Origin: Wolfiporia cocos
Taxonomy: Eukaryota; Basidiomycota; Agaricomycetes; Polyporales; Phaeolaceae
Assembly: GCA_029448655.1 (NCBI GenBank)
Contig: JACCLO010000016.1
Coordinates: 682,001-746,000 of the forward strand
Reading direction: 5' to 3'
Length of the DNA: 64,000 nt
The translations under genes and the position numbers were made by a program. The notes under the pieces are model-generated. The model was not told the origin of the DNA, ran no database searches, and saw nothing but the letters and a program-made list of their open reading frames with translations. The first letter of the stretch is position 1. Every line of letters starts with the position of its first letter. Below, piece after piece: positions 38,020 to 50,400 of the stretch.

Positions 38020-39891
38020 TCATAGCCCTACTACATCCACCAGATCCCCATCTTCCAGATCCGCATCGCCAATCTCCATCTCAGGATCGAGCTTATCGCC
38101 ATCGAGCTCAAGCGTCGGCACAACGACCGCCGTCTTCTTCGTTTTCTTATTTGCCGGTGCGCCCGCCGCAGGGTATTGGTCCGAGAGCCCTGCCTTTCTT
38201 AAGAATGCGCGCACGATCGCGCCACACGTCGCCGACGGCCGCACAGTGAGCACGATGTCCTTCGTCTTGGCCGAGCGGAGGGTGAGCCGGAACTTGTCGC
38301 CGTCTGCGAGCTCGTCGCCCGAGTCGTTTCCAGCCTCTTCGAGGGAGGGCGAGGACGAGGGCGAAAAGTCTCGCGCTGGGGAGCGCCCCTGCAGGTTGTC
38401 CAGCGGCTGAACAGACAGGGAGCGCTGGCGCCGGTTCGCTTGAAAATACTCGTAGGCGATCTTGTCGCAGGCTTCTGCAAAAGCATCAGCGAAGGAGGCT
38501 TGTAGGTATATAGAGGACTTGCCTAATTCGCCTTGAGCCCATATGCGCAGACTGTCCGGCGTCGCAGACTGAAACACACGTCTGTTGTCGTGGGTTATGT
38601 ACAAATGGTCCGAAAGGACACTGGCAAGCTCAGCCACATCGGCGAATATCTCCTCGAAAGTATCATGCTGTGGACGGATCAACGACTGCACCTGGAGATG
38701 GAGGAAGGACCGTACCCGCTTCATCGTGAATCGCCAAGATTCCCGACGACCATCTGGATTATTTGGGTGAGGGACCCATTTAACAATGATGTCGACCTCT
38801 GGCGGACCACCAAGGCCTAGAAGACTAGGAGTATTGTGTCGGTCGGGCTGATGTGCATGCAACCTGGCCTGCTGTGCGATCTGTTGTAGCTCTGGATCAA
38901 GCTGAATTTCATCGCTCGAGTCATCATCTATTGCGATGACGGTCGGCGGTATAACTCGCGGGGCCACACCCATGATCTGCCTATATGCGCGTCAATGCCT
39001 CATTCGTCCTTACAAAGAACCAAATTTACCTAACAGTTTCCTTCGCACTCTGTATTGCGTGGGCGGGCAGTTCAGGAGGAGGAGTGATTGATTTGGAGCG
39101 ACTCCGAGCACGCAGAATATCGGCGCCGCGGTTGGGTGTGGCATTCTGGGTGCGCTTCCCCGTTTGCTTATCCAATTTGGAGCGCTCTGAAATCTTTTCA
39201 TCTTCGTCGCTATCTGACGAAATGAGGCTGAGGGTGCACTCAGAATGGAATGAATCGTTAGCCCTCCCACGCTCACATCTCTTCCGCCGGCAAAGTGGTC
39301 CATTTGGGAAGTTCCACCTGGCTGTCTGTCTTCTTCTTCTTGTGTATTCGATGATGAGTAGAAAACCTCTCTTCGTCGTATTCATCTGAGCTGCTTGAGG
39401 GTCGGCGGACGGGTGGCTGCTTCCCTAGGAACACATTTGTTTAAGATCAGCCGTGGTTATCAAGATACCAACGGCATTCATTCTCAAGAGACAATCTTGC
39501 GCCCGCAAGCGCCCGGGTATGCGGATCGGGAACATTCATGCGTTGCTGCAAGATTTCCTGACGCGTCCTAGATTACAGGAAAGTATGGCAAAGGATCGGC
39601 TCCATTCGTTTCCGCAGGTACTTGCAGTGGATGTTTCGCCAGGGAGCCAATGTATGCAATCCGGCATTACATACCTTCGGCGACCTCGTTTATTTTCTTC
39701 CAACTCTGTGCAGTGCGGTTTTGATTCCGCATAAATAACGCGTCCTCATCCTCAGCGCTGGGATCATTGGAAGTAGTAGTGACTGGCGGTGATGTGGCAG
39801 AAGCGGAAGAAGGGCCAGGGGAAGAGGAGGACGCGGCGGTAGGCGCGGTGGCAAGACGCGGGCGGGGTCTCGGGCGGGGGCGCGCGGACAT
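38020..39891 (-). CDS. Rad60/Esc2/NIP45-like SUMO-like-domain protein
   Basis: Four exons by eye: 39891-39675, 39424-39277, 39227-39030 and 38980-38020, about 507 residues with consistent phases. Introns are about 50 bp except the first (249 bp). The N terminus is Arg/Pro-rich, then Ser/Pro-rich; there are acidic patches (ISSDSDEDEK, IAIDDDSSDEIQLDPELQ). The C terminus (about residues 415-507) forms a ubiquitin-like Rad60-SLD: KFRLTLRSAKTKDIVLTVRP ... LELDGDKLDPEMEIGDADLE, ending DLVDVVGL. A second SUMO-like region may lie at VDIIVKWVPHPNN. Family members act in SUMO-linked DNA repair and genome stability. The start lies 379 bp from the divergent RanGAP gene, so they may share a promoter region. 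Confidence 0.8.
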
Positions 39892-40270
39892 AATGGTCAA
39901 AGAAGAAAGTCTAACTGTGGGAATACTTCGTTATTCGCCAGTGGTCGCAACGCGATCACGTGGTACCGCATCCATTCGTTCCGAGCACTGTATGCGCGTT
40001 GAATAACTGATCAAGACGGAATCTCATTGATAAACAATGGCCTTGGATGTGTCGTACAATCTGTCGGCGACTCCTGAAATCTGCAGGGAGGTCGCCCGAG
40101 CATGAACGTTGAACGCTCGGGTTGCCCCAAATGGATGTCAGAGAGCATGTGATAGTCAAGGATTTTGCTGTGGCGCTGAAGGGCGCTGGGCTGTGGCGGC
40201 TTGTTCTGAGAGCTCACTCGTTGTGGTCAATCCCGTTCTTGCTCCTACGTTCATCACGCACTTGCTTGCC

Positions 40271-41470
40271 ATGTCTTCCAGGATCTTCTCCCTCCAGGGA
40301 CGCGGTCTCAAGCTCGACACGCGAGCAGACATCGAGCCATATCTGAAGGATGTCCCGACTACCATCGAAGAGATTCACTTGGGAGGAAACACGATTGGCG
40401 TCGAGGCTGCGCAAGCACTTGCGGAGTTCCTGTCCAAGACGACCGCTCTCAAAGTGAGTAACTCATAAAACTCTACATTGGACGCGTCTCAGTTCTCCGT
40501 CCAGGTCGCCGACTTCGCAGACATCTTCACCGGCCGGCTGATCAGCGAGATCCCGCAAGCCCTGTCCGCCATCTGCGACGCACTCGTCCCAAAGACCACG
40601 CTCGTCGAGATCGACCTCAGCGACAATGCGTTCGGCGGGCGCTCCGTCGACCCCATGGTCCCCTTCCTCTCGCAGAACCGTTCCTTCCAGATCCTCAAGC
40701 TCAACAACAACGGCCTCGGCCCCGCCGGCGGCGCGATCGTCGCCGAGGCCCTCCTCCGCTCCGCCGAGCTCGGCGCGAAGGCCGGCGCGCCCTCGCAGCT
40801 GCGCACGGTCATCTGCGGACGCAACCGCCTCGAGGACGGTGCGGCTCCTACGTGGGCGAAGGCGCTCGCCGCGCATGGCGGGCTCACCGAGGTGCGGATG
40901 CCGCAGAACGGCATCCGCATGGCAGGCGCGGCTGCACTCGCACACGGGCTCGCGAGCTGCGCCGGCCTCACGCACCTTGACCTGCAGGACAACACGTTCG
41001 GCGAGGAGGGCGCGAGCGCGATGGCCGCGGCCCTGCGCGCGTGGCCCGCGCTGCGCCACTTGAACCTGTCCGACTGCGTGCTTGCGGAGGAGGGCGCGGT
41101 CTCGCCTGTGCTGGAGGCACTAGCAGGCGGCTCGAACCCGAAGCTGGAGGTCCTGCAGCTGCAGAACAACAACTTGGATATGCAGTCATTCGCTCTCCTC
41201 GCAGAGGGCCTTGAGGTGCATTTGCCATTGCTCAAGATGTTGGAGATGCAGTGGAACGAGATTGAGGAAGATGATGAAGGTATTGCGACCTTACTTGAGC
41301 TGCTGAAGAAGCGCGGCGGCAAGCTTGTGTTGGACGACGAGGAAGAGGAAGAGGAAGAGGAAGAGGAGGAGGATGAGCTGGAGAAGTTAATTGCGGCACC
41401 AGAAGATGCGCTTGACAAGGAGGCAGACGAACTTGCCGATGCCCTCAGCAAGGTTGAGATCAAGTCATAA
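40271..41470 (+). CDS. Ran GTPase-activating protein (Rna1-type)
   Basis: Two exons, 40271-40453 and 40505-41470 (intron 40454-40504, GTGAGT...CCAG), about 382 residues, close to S. pombe Rna1. It begins MSSRIFSLQGRGLKLDTR, has IEEIHLGGNTIGVEAA and VADFADIFTGR, the Rna1 signature with the catalytic-arginine-type loop, then about eight leucine-rich repeats (LKLNNNGLGPAGG, LDLQDNTFGEEG, LQLQNNNLD). The C terminus carries a long Glu run (about 41338-41370) before a short helical tail. It activates GTP hydrolysis by Ran in the cytoplasm for nuclear transport. GC-rich codon use produces long false frames on the other strand. Confidence 0.95.
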
Positions 41471-41846
41471 TGTAGGGCGTTCGACAGAAGGCAAATATGG
41501 TTATCAGTATCAGGTATTAGGGGCATTGTAGCATTCACCATTAGAGGGGCGTTCTCTCGATTGATACCTCACATTCACTTCATAACATACCACAAATGTC
41601 TGTGTACATTTGTCCATTCAGCTGTCCGAAATTCCCTCTAGATCTAACATATTGGTGCTTGTCTATAACTTCAACACCTAAATGCCCCATTTCTGATTGT
41701 CCGAATGTTGAGCTCACTCTATATCAGTTGGCTCTCTTTGAATTCCACTCCTCTATCTCTTCAGGCGACCTGTGCCTTGCAAAGACATGAATATGCGCCA
41801 GACCGGGAACGCTTTGCAGACGCTACGACAGTCCATGCATCAGATA

Positions 41847-42859
41847 TTAGTCAGATATCCTAGCAAGAGCTCTACCCACCGGGGGATTGACAAACCACGC
41901 CGTCTCCCACTCCTCCTCAATCCATCGCCTGCGAATGAATGTGTATACTTCCTTCCCAACTCCGTCTATCATAGCCTGCTCCTCCTCCGTAGCGGGCGGA
42001 GAGCGCACGAGCTTGTCGATCGTGACACCCCAGTCAGCGAGGGCGGCCAGGCAATCAGGCAGCGTGTCTGGCGAGGGTGGTGGCGTCAGTGTACCAGTGA
42101 AGCCCCACAGCCCGTCTTGTAGAAGACGCTTCTCGATCGACGGGGGCAAGGTGGGCGGGTAGATCGGTACGCGTGTCCAGATGAGGGTGTGCTCAATCTC
42201 CGGCGGGACTGCGTGTTCAGATGTGAGATGCAATCTGTCAAGGAGCTGGCGACAGATATACCGGAGTACGGCCAGTCGTTCATGATGATGCTGATGAGCT
42301 CCGGGGAGATGCCGGCATCGAAGTATGCTGGCGCGTCAGCTGGGAGAGGCGAAAGCCCGGGTTGGGTAGCAGCATCATGTGCAACGGCACCGTTCTGTTC
42401 AAGCTGTTTGATCCTAGCAGTAACATCATAGGACGGGTTGAGGATCGAAGGAATCAGTGCCAGCGCGTCGGGCTTCCCCCACTGCAGTCGATACGTCAAG
42501 AGATAGTTCACTGCATACGCGGATATCCTTCTCAACCGCTACGCATCAAACTACAATGGCGGCAAACGACGCACCCATTGATCCATATTCCTTCCTGATC
42601 ACGGCTGACCACGCATCATAGCGAATTTGCAGCTTCTTGTCGCGCTTCAACAAGCCTAGGTCACTGCGAGCGAGCTGTAACGTATGACCGGCAGGAGTCG
42701 ACAGAATACAGCTTGTACTAACCCCGAATTCACGAATGTCTTAAGCTGCTCCCAGGTGAACTTGGCAGGATAGTGTACCAGCAGCTCTTCGCGGTTGGGA
42801 GGACCGCTGCGCAAAGGGACGTTCTCCGGGGTCAGCGCAGAAGACGGGGCTGATACCAT
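41847..42859 (-). CDS. DUF3605 family protein (N-acetylglucosamine-induced protein 1-like)
   Basis: Four exons by eye: 42859-42734, 42674-42575, 42510-42262 and 42208-41847, about 278 residues; an ATG at 42871 would add four residues. Family marks: FTWEQLKTFLARSDLGLLKR, YDAWSAVIRKEYGSM, NYLLTYRLQWGKP, then NDWPYSVPPEIEHTLIWTR and a C-terminal EEEWETAWFVNPP. The NDWPY-x-H-x-x-x-W pattern is typical of DUF3605. A Pro/Ala-rich insert (PGLSPLPADAPAYFDAG) separates the halves. The biochemical role of the family is unknown. Confidence 0.8.
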
Positions 42860-42983
42860 GCTGGACTCCAACAGGACAAGTAGGAAAACGTTGAGGTGGA
42901 CAAGTTCCCGGTGAGCACGCTACGCCTTCAAGCGTCAAGTAAGCGCAAGGCTCTGAGCTTGTGGGTGCATATGTACTACCATT

Positions 42984-43277
42984 ATGTTAGCCTATCTCCT
43001 CTGCCCAAGGATGATCCACTTATTTCCTTGTCGTGACGCAAGAGTTCGGATACTCTTTAGATCTGTGTCACTTCTAAGCACTCCCGCCTCCTTCAGGGCC
43101 CAAGTGCCTACCGGCCTTGCATCAGACGGTCTGTTGCAATCTCGCCGTCCACACGCTACAAGCTCAAGCGAACACACCTCTGCAATTATGTACCTGATGA
43201 CTCCGTTCCTAGACTTTTCATACTCCTGCTATTACCAGTTTTGCCACATACGGATGAGCCTCATCTTGCCGAGATGC
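42984..43277. other. Intergenic, no gene supported
   Basis: A 104-codon frame exists but has no start context or domain features. It is probably the 5' region of the DUF3605 gene. Confidence 0.5.
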
Positions 43278-43285
43278 ACTTATGC

Positions 43286-43896
43286 TAGGGCGCGGTGAAA
43301 TAGAGAGTGCTAAATAGCAGCTGCTATTTAGCAGGTGTAATTTACATGTAAATTACGGTTAAATAGAGATTGGCCAAAAATCGGGTGTTAAATTCGGTTA
43401 AATAGACAGGGCGGATCGCCACCCCCGACCGCTGCATCATACAGGCTGTATGTTGGGTTATGTCGGAAAATGGGATGCGCCCCCACAAAGTCATGTATCA
43501 ATTCGAGCACTTCGTTTGAGGATGCCTCTTATCGACGACGTGCTATTGCAAGGTTAAGACTTGCTTGGCTCCATCAATGCTTCAAGTATAGGGTACACAA
43601 AGAGGTGTCTATTTACAGCCATTTCAGATGATAATGACATGGCACATTTTTGGACCATGTTTACAAAAAGTAAATTCCCCTTTTTAGTCGACATTTTTGG
43701 TGCGGGCAGTGCGGTTTGGCAGGAAGCGACAGCTGCCTGTTGGTGTAGAGCAGTCCTGAAAGGCGCCCATGGGAACCAATCAGGACGCCCGGACCCCCTT
43801 GCTAATTAGCTGTTAATTACATGCGTTAAATAGGCCCTCGGAGAGGGCCATTGCTATTTAGCTGTTAAATAGACAGCGATGTCTATTTCAGCCCTA
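43286..43896. mobile_element. 611-bp hAT-type MITE
   Basis: It is flanked by a perfect 8-bp duplication, ACTTATGC (43278-43285 and 43897-43904). Ends: TAGGGCGCGGTGAAATAGA on the left and, inverted, TAGGGCTGAAATAGACA on the right. Subterminal regions are full of TTAAATAG/CTATTTAA words. The left end has a perfect 26-bp palindrome (43308-43333) and a perfect 20-bp palindrome (43337-43356). The right end has hairpins such as CTATTTA/TAAATAG and GGCCCTC/GAGGGCC. There is no transposase frame, so it is non-autonomous. An 8-bp duplication with TAGGG-type ends fits the hAT superfamily. Confidence 0.85.
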
Positions 43897-43904
43897 ACTT
43901 ATGC

Positions 43905-44437
43905 ACAACAGCGCGCAAACCACCAATGAATATTCTACTGACTATGTGCGCTTCTCGCGTCACACACATTCGTTGTCAAACCGTTTTCACAAATTGCCAT
44001 CAAGAGAGGCTTGATAGATGCGCTCCAAGCCCCGGCCATATGTACATCGCCAAGAGAAGAGATCCATGATAAGTACAGAGAGGACACATGCAATTGATAC
44101 ACAGGACGGAAATGCTAAACAACGATCGACGCTATCGTGACACCTGACGAATATCGTCCTGAGACTGAGTGATATGATAAATGTACACGGTCTGTGGTCG
44201 ATGCAAGTCATGCAGTCTTGTCTAATGCAATGATAAGATCGCGAGTATACGAAAGCTGAGTGCCGGTGCGCGCAGTGGTCGCTACGTAACATGCCGCATA
44301 AGAGCGCAATGACAGTATAAGCTAGGCCGCAACGCGGAGCCTTCCGCTTGAAGTCGAAGTCGAGGAAAGCTCGCGCTGAGATCTCAAAGCATCGAATCGA
44401 CAACCAGGACTTCTTTCTTGAGGGCACTGCTCCGCGT
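43905..44437. other. Intergenic, 3' region of the next gene
   Basis: No coding domain recognised. Confidence 0.5.
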
Positions 44438-45526
44438 TCAGGTCTTGCTCGAGCTCTGCAGAGCGGCCAGCTCAGCTAACAAGTTTGCACGCTCATTGAG
44501 CAGTGCCAACGTATGTTGTGTTGGCGAAGTGTGGCGCGTGACGATGCCATAGCCCGGCCGACTAGGTGTCCTTAGTGGCGTGCGCGCGAGAGGCCCATAA
44601 GCCCCGCATCGCAACGACTTCCGCGCCGCCTCGAAGCTGTTGATCTCAGAGGCATCGTCGACGTGCCTGATGTACCCTGTGTAACGGACGGGCGCCGGGC
44701 TGGACCGAGAGGAGCTAGGAGGACACTCGAAGGAGTCTGCGGCGCCCGAGGTGTCGTTAACAAGCGAGGGCCCACCGGTAATCTCGTCATGATAGAGAAA
44801 GGAAGGCTCCTCGACCTCGTGGATGCAGCGTGGTCTCGGGCGGGACCGTGGCGGGATCGTAGAAGACGCACGCGACGGCGCAGGAGAGACGTGGCGGACG
44901 TTTGTATCAATATAGCGGTCGTCCTCCTCCTCCTCTTGATGAGGAGTAGCAGCCTCAGAGCGTGCTGACTCGAATGACGTGTCAGAGTTGGCAGGCGGAG
45001 AGCAGATCATGGAGAGCTTTGAATGTGCGGTATTTGAAGTGGTGGACTGCGATAGAGGCGACGCGGGGCCCCGCACTTGCGTACGGTGGTAAGCATGGAC
45101 TGATGGACCAGGGTCAAAGCGCGATGGGCGAGGTTCTTCCAAACTCATGCACGGTAGTATCCCTGTCGTTTTCCCGAGCCACACCAGAAGTTCGCCCACA
45201 AAAACAACTTCGTCACGGTCGCCTGCTGCAAGCTTGCGCGGGTCGACCTCGCTCAGTCCGACATCATGTCTTATAACCTCAGTTTCGAGTACGCCCAGGA
45301 ATATCTTCATGGCTTGTACTTTGGAGGGAAAGTCGCGAGATTGCCGGACTGTGGCTGGGATTTCGAGACGGGATTCCAGGATGGATTCTAAGACAGCAAT
45401 CAAGAGAGAGGGCGTAAGATCAAGAGGAGTCTCAAGAACGATTCTCAAGTGTAGTTTATCAATGAGTTCATTGAGAGAGCCAGTCAATGCTTGGTCTGAG
45501 TGGAATTGCGAACTGTTCGGTGTCAT
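44438..45526 (-). CDS. DUF5745 (CEP95-like CH-fold) protein
   Basis: A single-exon frame; start taken at MTPNSSQ (45526), with an upstream in-frame ATG at 45547. Residues about 15-130 match the DUF5745/CEP95-like calponin-homology-type domain: LNELIDKLHLRIVLETPLDL, LLIAVLESILESRLEIP, KVQAMKIFLGVLETEV, DVGLSEVDPRKLAAGD, VVFVGELLVWLG. The rest is Ser/Pro/Arg-rich and disordered, with an acidic EEEEDD patch, and ends in a short coiled coil (LALLNERANLLAELAALQ). A centrosome or spindle-pole-body role is inferred from the domain's relatives. Confidence 0.7.
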   Translation of the reverse strand: MTPNSSQFHSDQALTGSLNELIDKLHLRIVLETPLDLTPSLLIAVLESILESRLEIPATVRQSRDFPSKVQAMKIFLGVLETEVIRHDVGLSEVDPRKLAAGDRDEVVFVGELLVWLGKTTGILPCMSLEEPRPSRFDPGPSVHAYHRTQVRGPASPLSQSTTSNTAHSKLSMICSPPANSDTSFESARSEAATPHQEEEEDDRYIDTNVRHVSPAPSRASSTIPPRSRPRPRCIHEVEEPSFLYHDEITGGPSLVNDTSGAADSFECPPSSSRSSPAPVRYTGYIRHVDDASEINSFEAARKSLRCGAYGPLARTPLRTPSRPGYGIVTRHTSPTQHTLALLNERANLLAELAALQSSSKT

Positions 45527-45919
45527 TTCGCACGTAGTGGTATGCAATTTAGAAGCATGGGCGTCTAGCTACTATGAAGTGGCTCACCAGCGCTAAGCGG
45601 CGCACGACATGCCACCGTGATCCTGCTTTACCCTACGTTTGTCGGTTTACAGGCATCTATCGCTTTCTACTGCGCAAATACCCTTGATCTGCGGATTGAA
45701 GATTTCTTGTGGACTACCTGCTATCTTGTTGATTTGGGTTGACGACAGACTCCGCGAGGTCGCGCGAGCAGTTCTGAATGCCAGTAGTTGTGGAGGGACG
45801 ATTGTCCGAAGCTTCGTAAACCCTCACAGATACTAGACGTAGGTGGAGCTGGAGCAGATATTTGAACGCTCTCTTATATCTCTGAGCTGGCATATGCTCG
45901 GCAGGCCGGCAGCTTGACT

Positions 45920-47491
45920 ATGGCATCTCTTGACTATGTCGAAATACCGCCCTACGCTACCCGCCTCCAGTCTGCCCCAGACAACGATAACCTTCGTGAA
46001 ATACCAAAGGTTCTGACCTCGCTTCCCCGCCCTGAGCACACAGCTGCTGCTTTAGCTGCGAACACCTCCTCTCCGACATATTCGCAGCCACTTTCGCCGT
46101 CCAAAGCCGCTTTGAACAGCATCCCGCAATTGCTGCTCTCTTCTGCTATACAGTTACCTCCAACTCCCCGTGATGCTACAAGAGGGCCGCTCCTGTCGAC
46201 GCGGGACCCGCTATCGATCCCAATAACCACAGTTAACTTCAGGCGGTTCGTGTCAAGGATTGGCCCTGCATTTTGGCTCCAGGACCGCCTGGAGGAGATT
46301 GTGATGTGGAAGAAGGGTACGCGTTATACTGCAGTCTGGATGGCAGCATACGCCTTTCTATGTACGTGTAGCTGTATAGACTGGTCTAGTGGAATAGCTG
46401 CGGACAATTGGTGCATGCACAGGTTACTTTCCGAGGCTGGTTCTGCTGATTCCTCATATATGCTTGCTGTCGGTACTGCTGGCAACCCATCCGTCACTGC
46501 GATCCGCAGAATCGGCGCCCGAAGTGCCTCCACCATCCACGGCACCAGCAGGCGAAGGCAGTGGGGACTGGCTGGCCAACGTGCAAGCAATTCAGAATCT
46601 AATGGGAGCATAGTAAGTCGCATACGACTCAAGTAATTGCAGCTACAATTTATCCTGCAGTTCGGATGTGCATGATTACGTGCAGCCTGTGATCCCTCAC
46701 CTAACGCATGCCACACCCTACACCCCAGTGATCTTCTCTGCCACAGCACTCTCACTAGTCGCATTCATCCCCCCCGTGCATCTCCTGCCCCTTCGCACTA
46801 CCTTTCTCATCCTTGGGCTTGCACCGCTCATCTTAACTCATCCTATCGTGCGCCTCACCCTCCTCCCTGCGCTCCTCTCCAGCGCACAGCCGCTCCTCAC
46901 TGCCTTCCGCGCGCGCCTCATGCGCGCCCTCGACGACGACCAGCTCGAGGACTGCCACTGGCGCGCGGAGCTGCGCGACGTCGAGCTCTTCGAGAACGAG
47001 CGCTGGCGCCGCGACGAGCAGGGCAGCGCGGAGGGCGGGTGGGCCAAGGCGAACCTGCGCACGGGCGAGCGCAAGCCATGGACGCGCGGCCGCGACGGAT
47101 GGAGCGGCGTGTCGGACGACGGGGGCGGGGACGTCAGGTCGGACGGATGCTTGTGGGCTTCGCTCGACGGCCGCTGATGATATTACATTGCAGCAGTAAT
47201 CTCACGTTCGCGCTCTCCCCCGGGTGGAAGTTCGTCGAGACCGAGGACTGGCGGCCGGATCTGCAGGGAAGGTGGGCCGCCCCGGCGAGTGCGGATGCAG
47301 GTGAGCAAACTCGTGGCACACACCGATTCCGTCGCGTTGAGATGTGTATCTCAGGGGGCTGGGTCTATACCAATGATGCATGGCTTGATCCTCGTCCCCT
47401 TCCATCAGACGAATGGCGGGCAAGTGGCATGACGCGTAGACGGCGATGGATACGGAGGATCTACTATAGCCCTGATGATGCTCGAGGATAA
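45920..47491 (+). CDS. Pex30/Pex24-type peroxisomal membrane protein with DysF domain
   Basis: Five exons by eye: 45920-46361, 46423-46612, 46661-47137, 47194-47300 and 47355-47491, 450 residues, all phases consistent. The N-terminal third is Ser/Pro/Thr-rich. It is followed by a reticulon-like membrane region (FWLQDRLEEIVMWKKGTRY, LVLLIPHICLLSVLLATHPS, TPVIFSATALSLVAFIPPV, FLILGLAPLILTHPIVRL). Then comes the split dysferlin domain: ELFENERW, WAKANLRTGERKPWTRGRDG, LSPGWKFVETEDWRPDLQG, WVYTNDAWLDPRP, and RRRRWIRRIYY. Family members shape ER subdomains and control peroxisome number. A second ATG lies at 45914. Confidence 0.85.
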
Positions 47492-50400
47492 CACAATTGA
47501 CCCTCGTGACATCTGATTCGTCGGCATGTGATTACTGCCGCTCTTCATCGACTCGAATGGAATTTTGTTCATCGGTGTTTGTAGCCGCTCACCGGCGAGA
47601 CTGCCTCTAGGTTTCAGCAGCGTCGCTCCAGTCGGACTGTTTCATGGACAGCTACCGGTATCATCAGTTGAAAAGATGTGAATACACGACCCGTACATGG
47701 ATATTGCCGCGGCGCTGCTGCAATAGTGATAGAAAACATGATTAGCACCGGCGGGCTCCCACTGTTCTGGTATGCGGAGGAAGAAGACGAGTAGGCCCAA
47801 TCATCTGCAGCGCCATGCATAGCGCGAGTTTATACATGCTCCACAGCAGAATGAGTGCACAGAACTACGGTGATCACGGTCACCGGAGCACGATCTTGGT
47901 CAGTCAACGGAGCATTTGTGGTCATTTAGCGCCCATATGGCGTGCGGGATACGCCACAGCACCATGAAGTCAAGCTTGCGCAGATGCACAAGGTATGGTT
48001 AACCGGGCAAATTTTCTCGCGCATTTTCACTAAGATTTAGCAGAATATCACGTACCACGTACGAGAAGCATTCGGTGCAGAGGGCTTGACGTTTTAGGAC
48101 ATGACGCATGTTGTCTATAATGCATGATGACCAGTAAAAATTCTCTCTCTCAGGCGGGCACATAAACCATGAAAAGCTAAGGATCATGGCCAAGTGAGCT
48201 TTGCCACCTGGGACAACTTCACCTGATCGGTGCTTGGCTAGGCTCTCCATTGACAAAGCTATGATCGAAGAACCACACAATTCATTGAGCAAGTACTTCT
48301 TACTGGCAATAGACAAAAGCTTGCATTTGCACTGCTACCGCCGTCATACGAACTCGTTATGCGTGTGGTATAGGAACGACTGTCTTCCTAAACCTAGGCT
48401 GATTTATGAGCCTACCCAAAGGCTAGGCCCTGGACATGCGCAAAGAACGCTCTCGCGCCATCGGATATTGTAAACGTTTAGGGTCCTAGTCCCCGTGTGC
48501 ATTGGGAGCATGCTCATGCTTGAGGAACGAGTGAGCGCGAAGATACGGAGATAGGCACCGAGAAGCAGTGTTGGGACAGCGTCGTATGTGACGCTGCGAA
48601 TTCTTTCGCCTAACAGGTACGGCGATAGACCTTTTCAGCAAAAAGGACATCATTCGCGGCTGCGAACATGCGTTGATGGACAAGGCGTGATTAGACGGCT
48701 TGCAATTTTCGCTACGCTGTATGAGGCAGAAGCAGGTTTCTTATCCCCTCGCCAGGATCGGCAGGTTCTTTTCGCACGTAAAGCAAGAGCGAACGCACGG
48801 CATCGCTGCGTCATCTTCGCCTCACCCTTGCAATTGCAAGGATGCGAAGCTGCGAGCTTCACCGCTCGGTGCTCATGGCATCGTCGTGACCTATGACCTA
48901 GGGGCGGACCCCAAACCCCCACCGGGAACGCAAAGCCAATACCAGGCGGCAGAACTCGACCGCCCTTCTGACAGCTGTTAAGGAGGACGACTGACCTTGC
49001 TCTGCGAGCAGGGTCTAATCGAGAGCAATCACATGCATCGCTCTCCCCAGCCAACAGCTCGCGCGCAGATCGTCGCCGCCGCGAATGACGCATACCCCAC
49101 ATTCACATCAGGGGCCGACGGAGCGGCCCAGCCAGCCACGGACGGACGCCGCGAAACCCCGCTGCTGCCCCGCACACGGGGGCGTGATCACGAGCGGCGT
49201 CGCCGCGCAGCGAGAAGGGCGAGCAGCGCACCGGGGCCTGTGATGAACGTGCGAACGTCGAGGCCGGCTCCGAGAATAACGCGACGGGGAAGTTGCACGG
49301 TGGCGGAGGAACGTTGGAGCGTGCGCGGCAGGCGACGCAGCATGTGGCATGTGCAGGCGAGCCGAAGGCGGGCAAGTGTGATGGCCCAGCCCGTGTACAG
49401 ATAGAGGCCTGGTCAGATACTTCCGGCTGCTTCCTGTTCCGCGCGCGGGCTGCTCGGTCGCGTCTTGTATGACTGAATTGACGATGTCGTCTAGCGTTTA
49501 TGGGGCGAGCTTCTGTTTCTGTCCACCTCCACAGCGCGGTGTGAGTCGACGCAGGGCAGCGCTGCTAGTCTCTGAGCCAGAACACTCGCGGGAAGTCGAG
49601 CGATTCCGCGCGCAGAGCGCGCTCGCGGCCCACCTGATGAGGACACGTCACCTGCCTGCTTACCTCGTGCGTGGCATCATTGGGCATTCCCGCGCAGCGC
49701 GCTCCGGGGATGGGGCTTTGAAGCCTCCCCCGCACCGGCGTGACACGTCCCAAGCGCAGGCCGCGCGCAATCGATGGGCGATCTGCGCCCGACTGGTTAT
49801 TGCCTGCGCGCGTTCCTGGCGGTGAGAACCGCCTGGGCTATCGGAGATAGCAGCGAAGCAGGCGCGGCGTTCGCAGAGCACAAGGTGGGCGGGGCTTTTG
49901 TGGCGCGGTGCCCACGCCGGCGATGTCCAGAGTGGGACGGGGACTTGTCTCCAGGAGGGTGCGAGTGCGCTGCAAGCGGTGCGCACCCGTGATGAGGATC
50001 TGTGCGCACGCTGAGCCTGTTAGGCACAAGCTAGATGGCCGGGCTAGCTTGGGAACGGAAGCCGCGCACGGGGAATGCCCGGCCGCCGGCAGGGGCAGCT
50101 ATTTCGAATTGCGGGCATGACGTCGTGCGCTGCCCGCGCGCGGGAGCACAGCGACGCACGCAGCGACGCACGCAGCGACGCACGCAGCGACGCACGCAGC
50201 GACGCACGCAGCGACGCACGCAGCGACGCATATCAACGAGCCGTCTTGAAACGCGTCCGTCCAGGCGACGCATCACGCGCACAGGCCGCCGCGCTGACCG
50301 CGCGCACAGGACGTGGGCGTCGTCCCATCCGCACATGGACACGCCCGCTGCTCGTATCTCTGGGGTGCAGCTGGAAGCGCCTGGCGTTGCCGGATGCGGG

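Noticed and set aside
40489..41541. Long 350-codon frame opposite RanGAP
   Set aside because: It is a Ser/Ala-rich shadow of GC-rich codons of the leucine-rich repeat gene on the other strand.
50149..50230. CRISPR-like regular repeat
   Set aside because: The units are adjacent 12-bp copies without spacers in a eukaryotic genome; it is a minisatellite.
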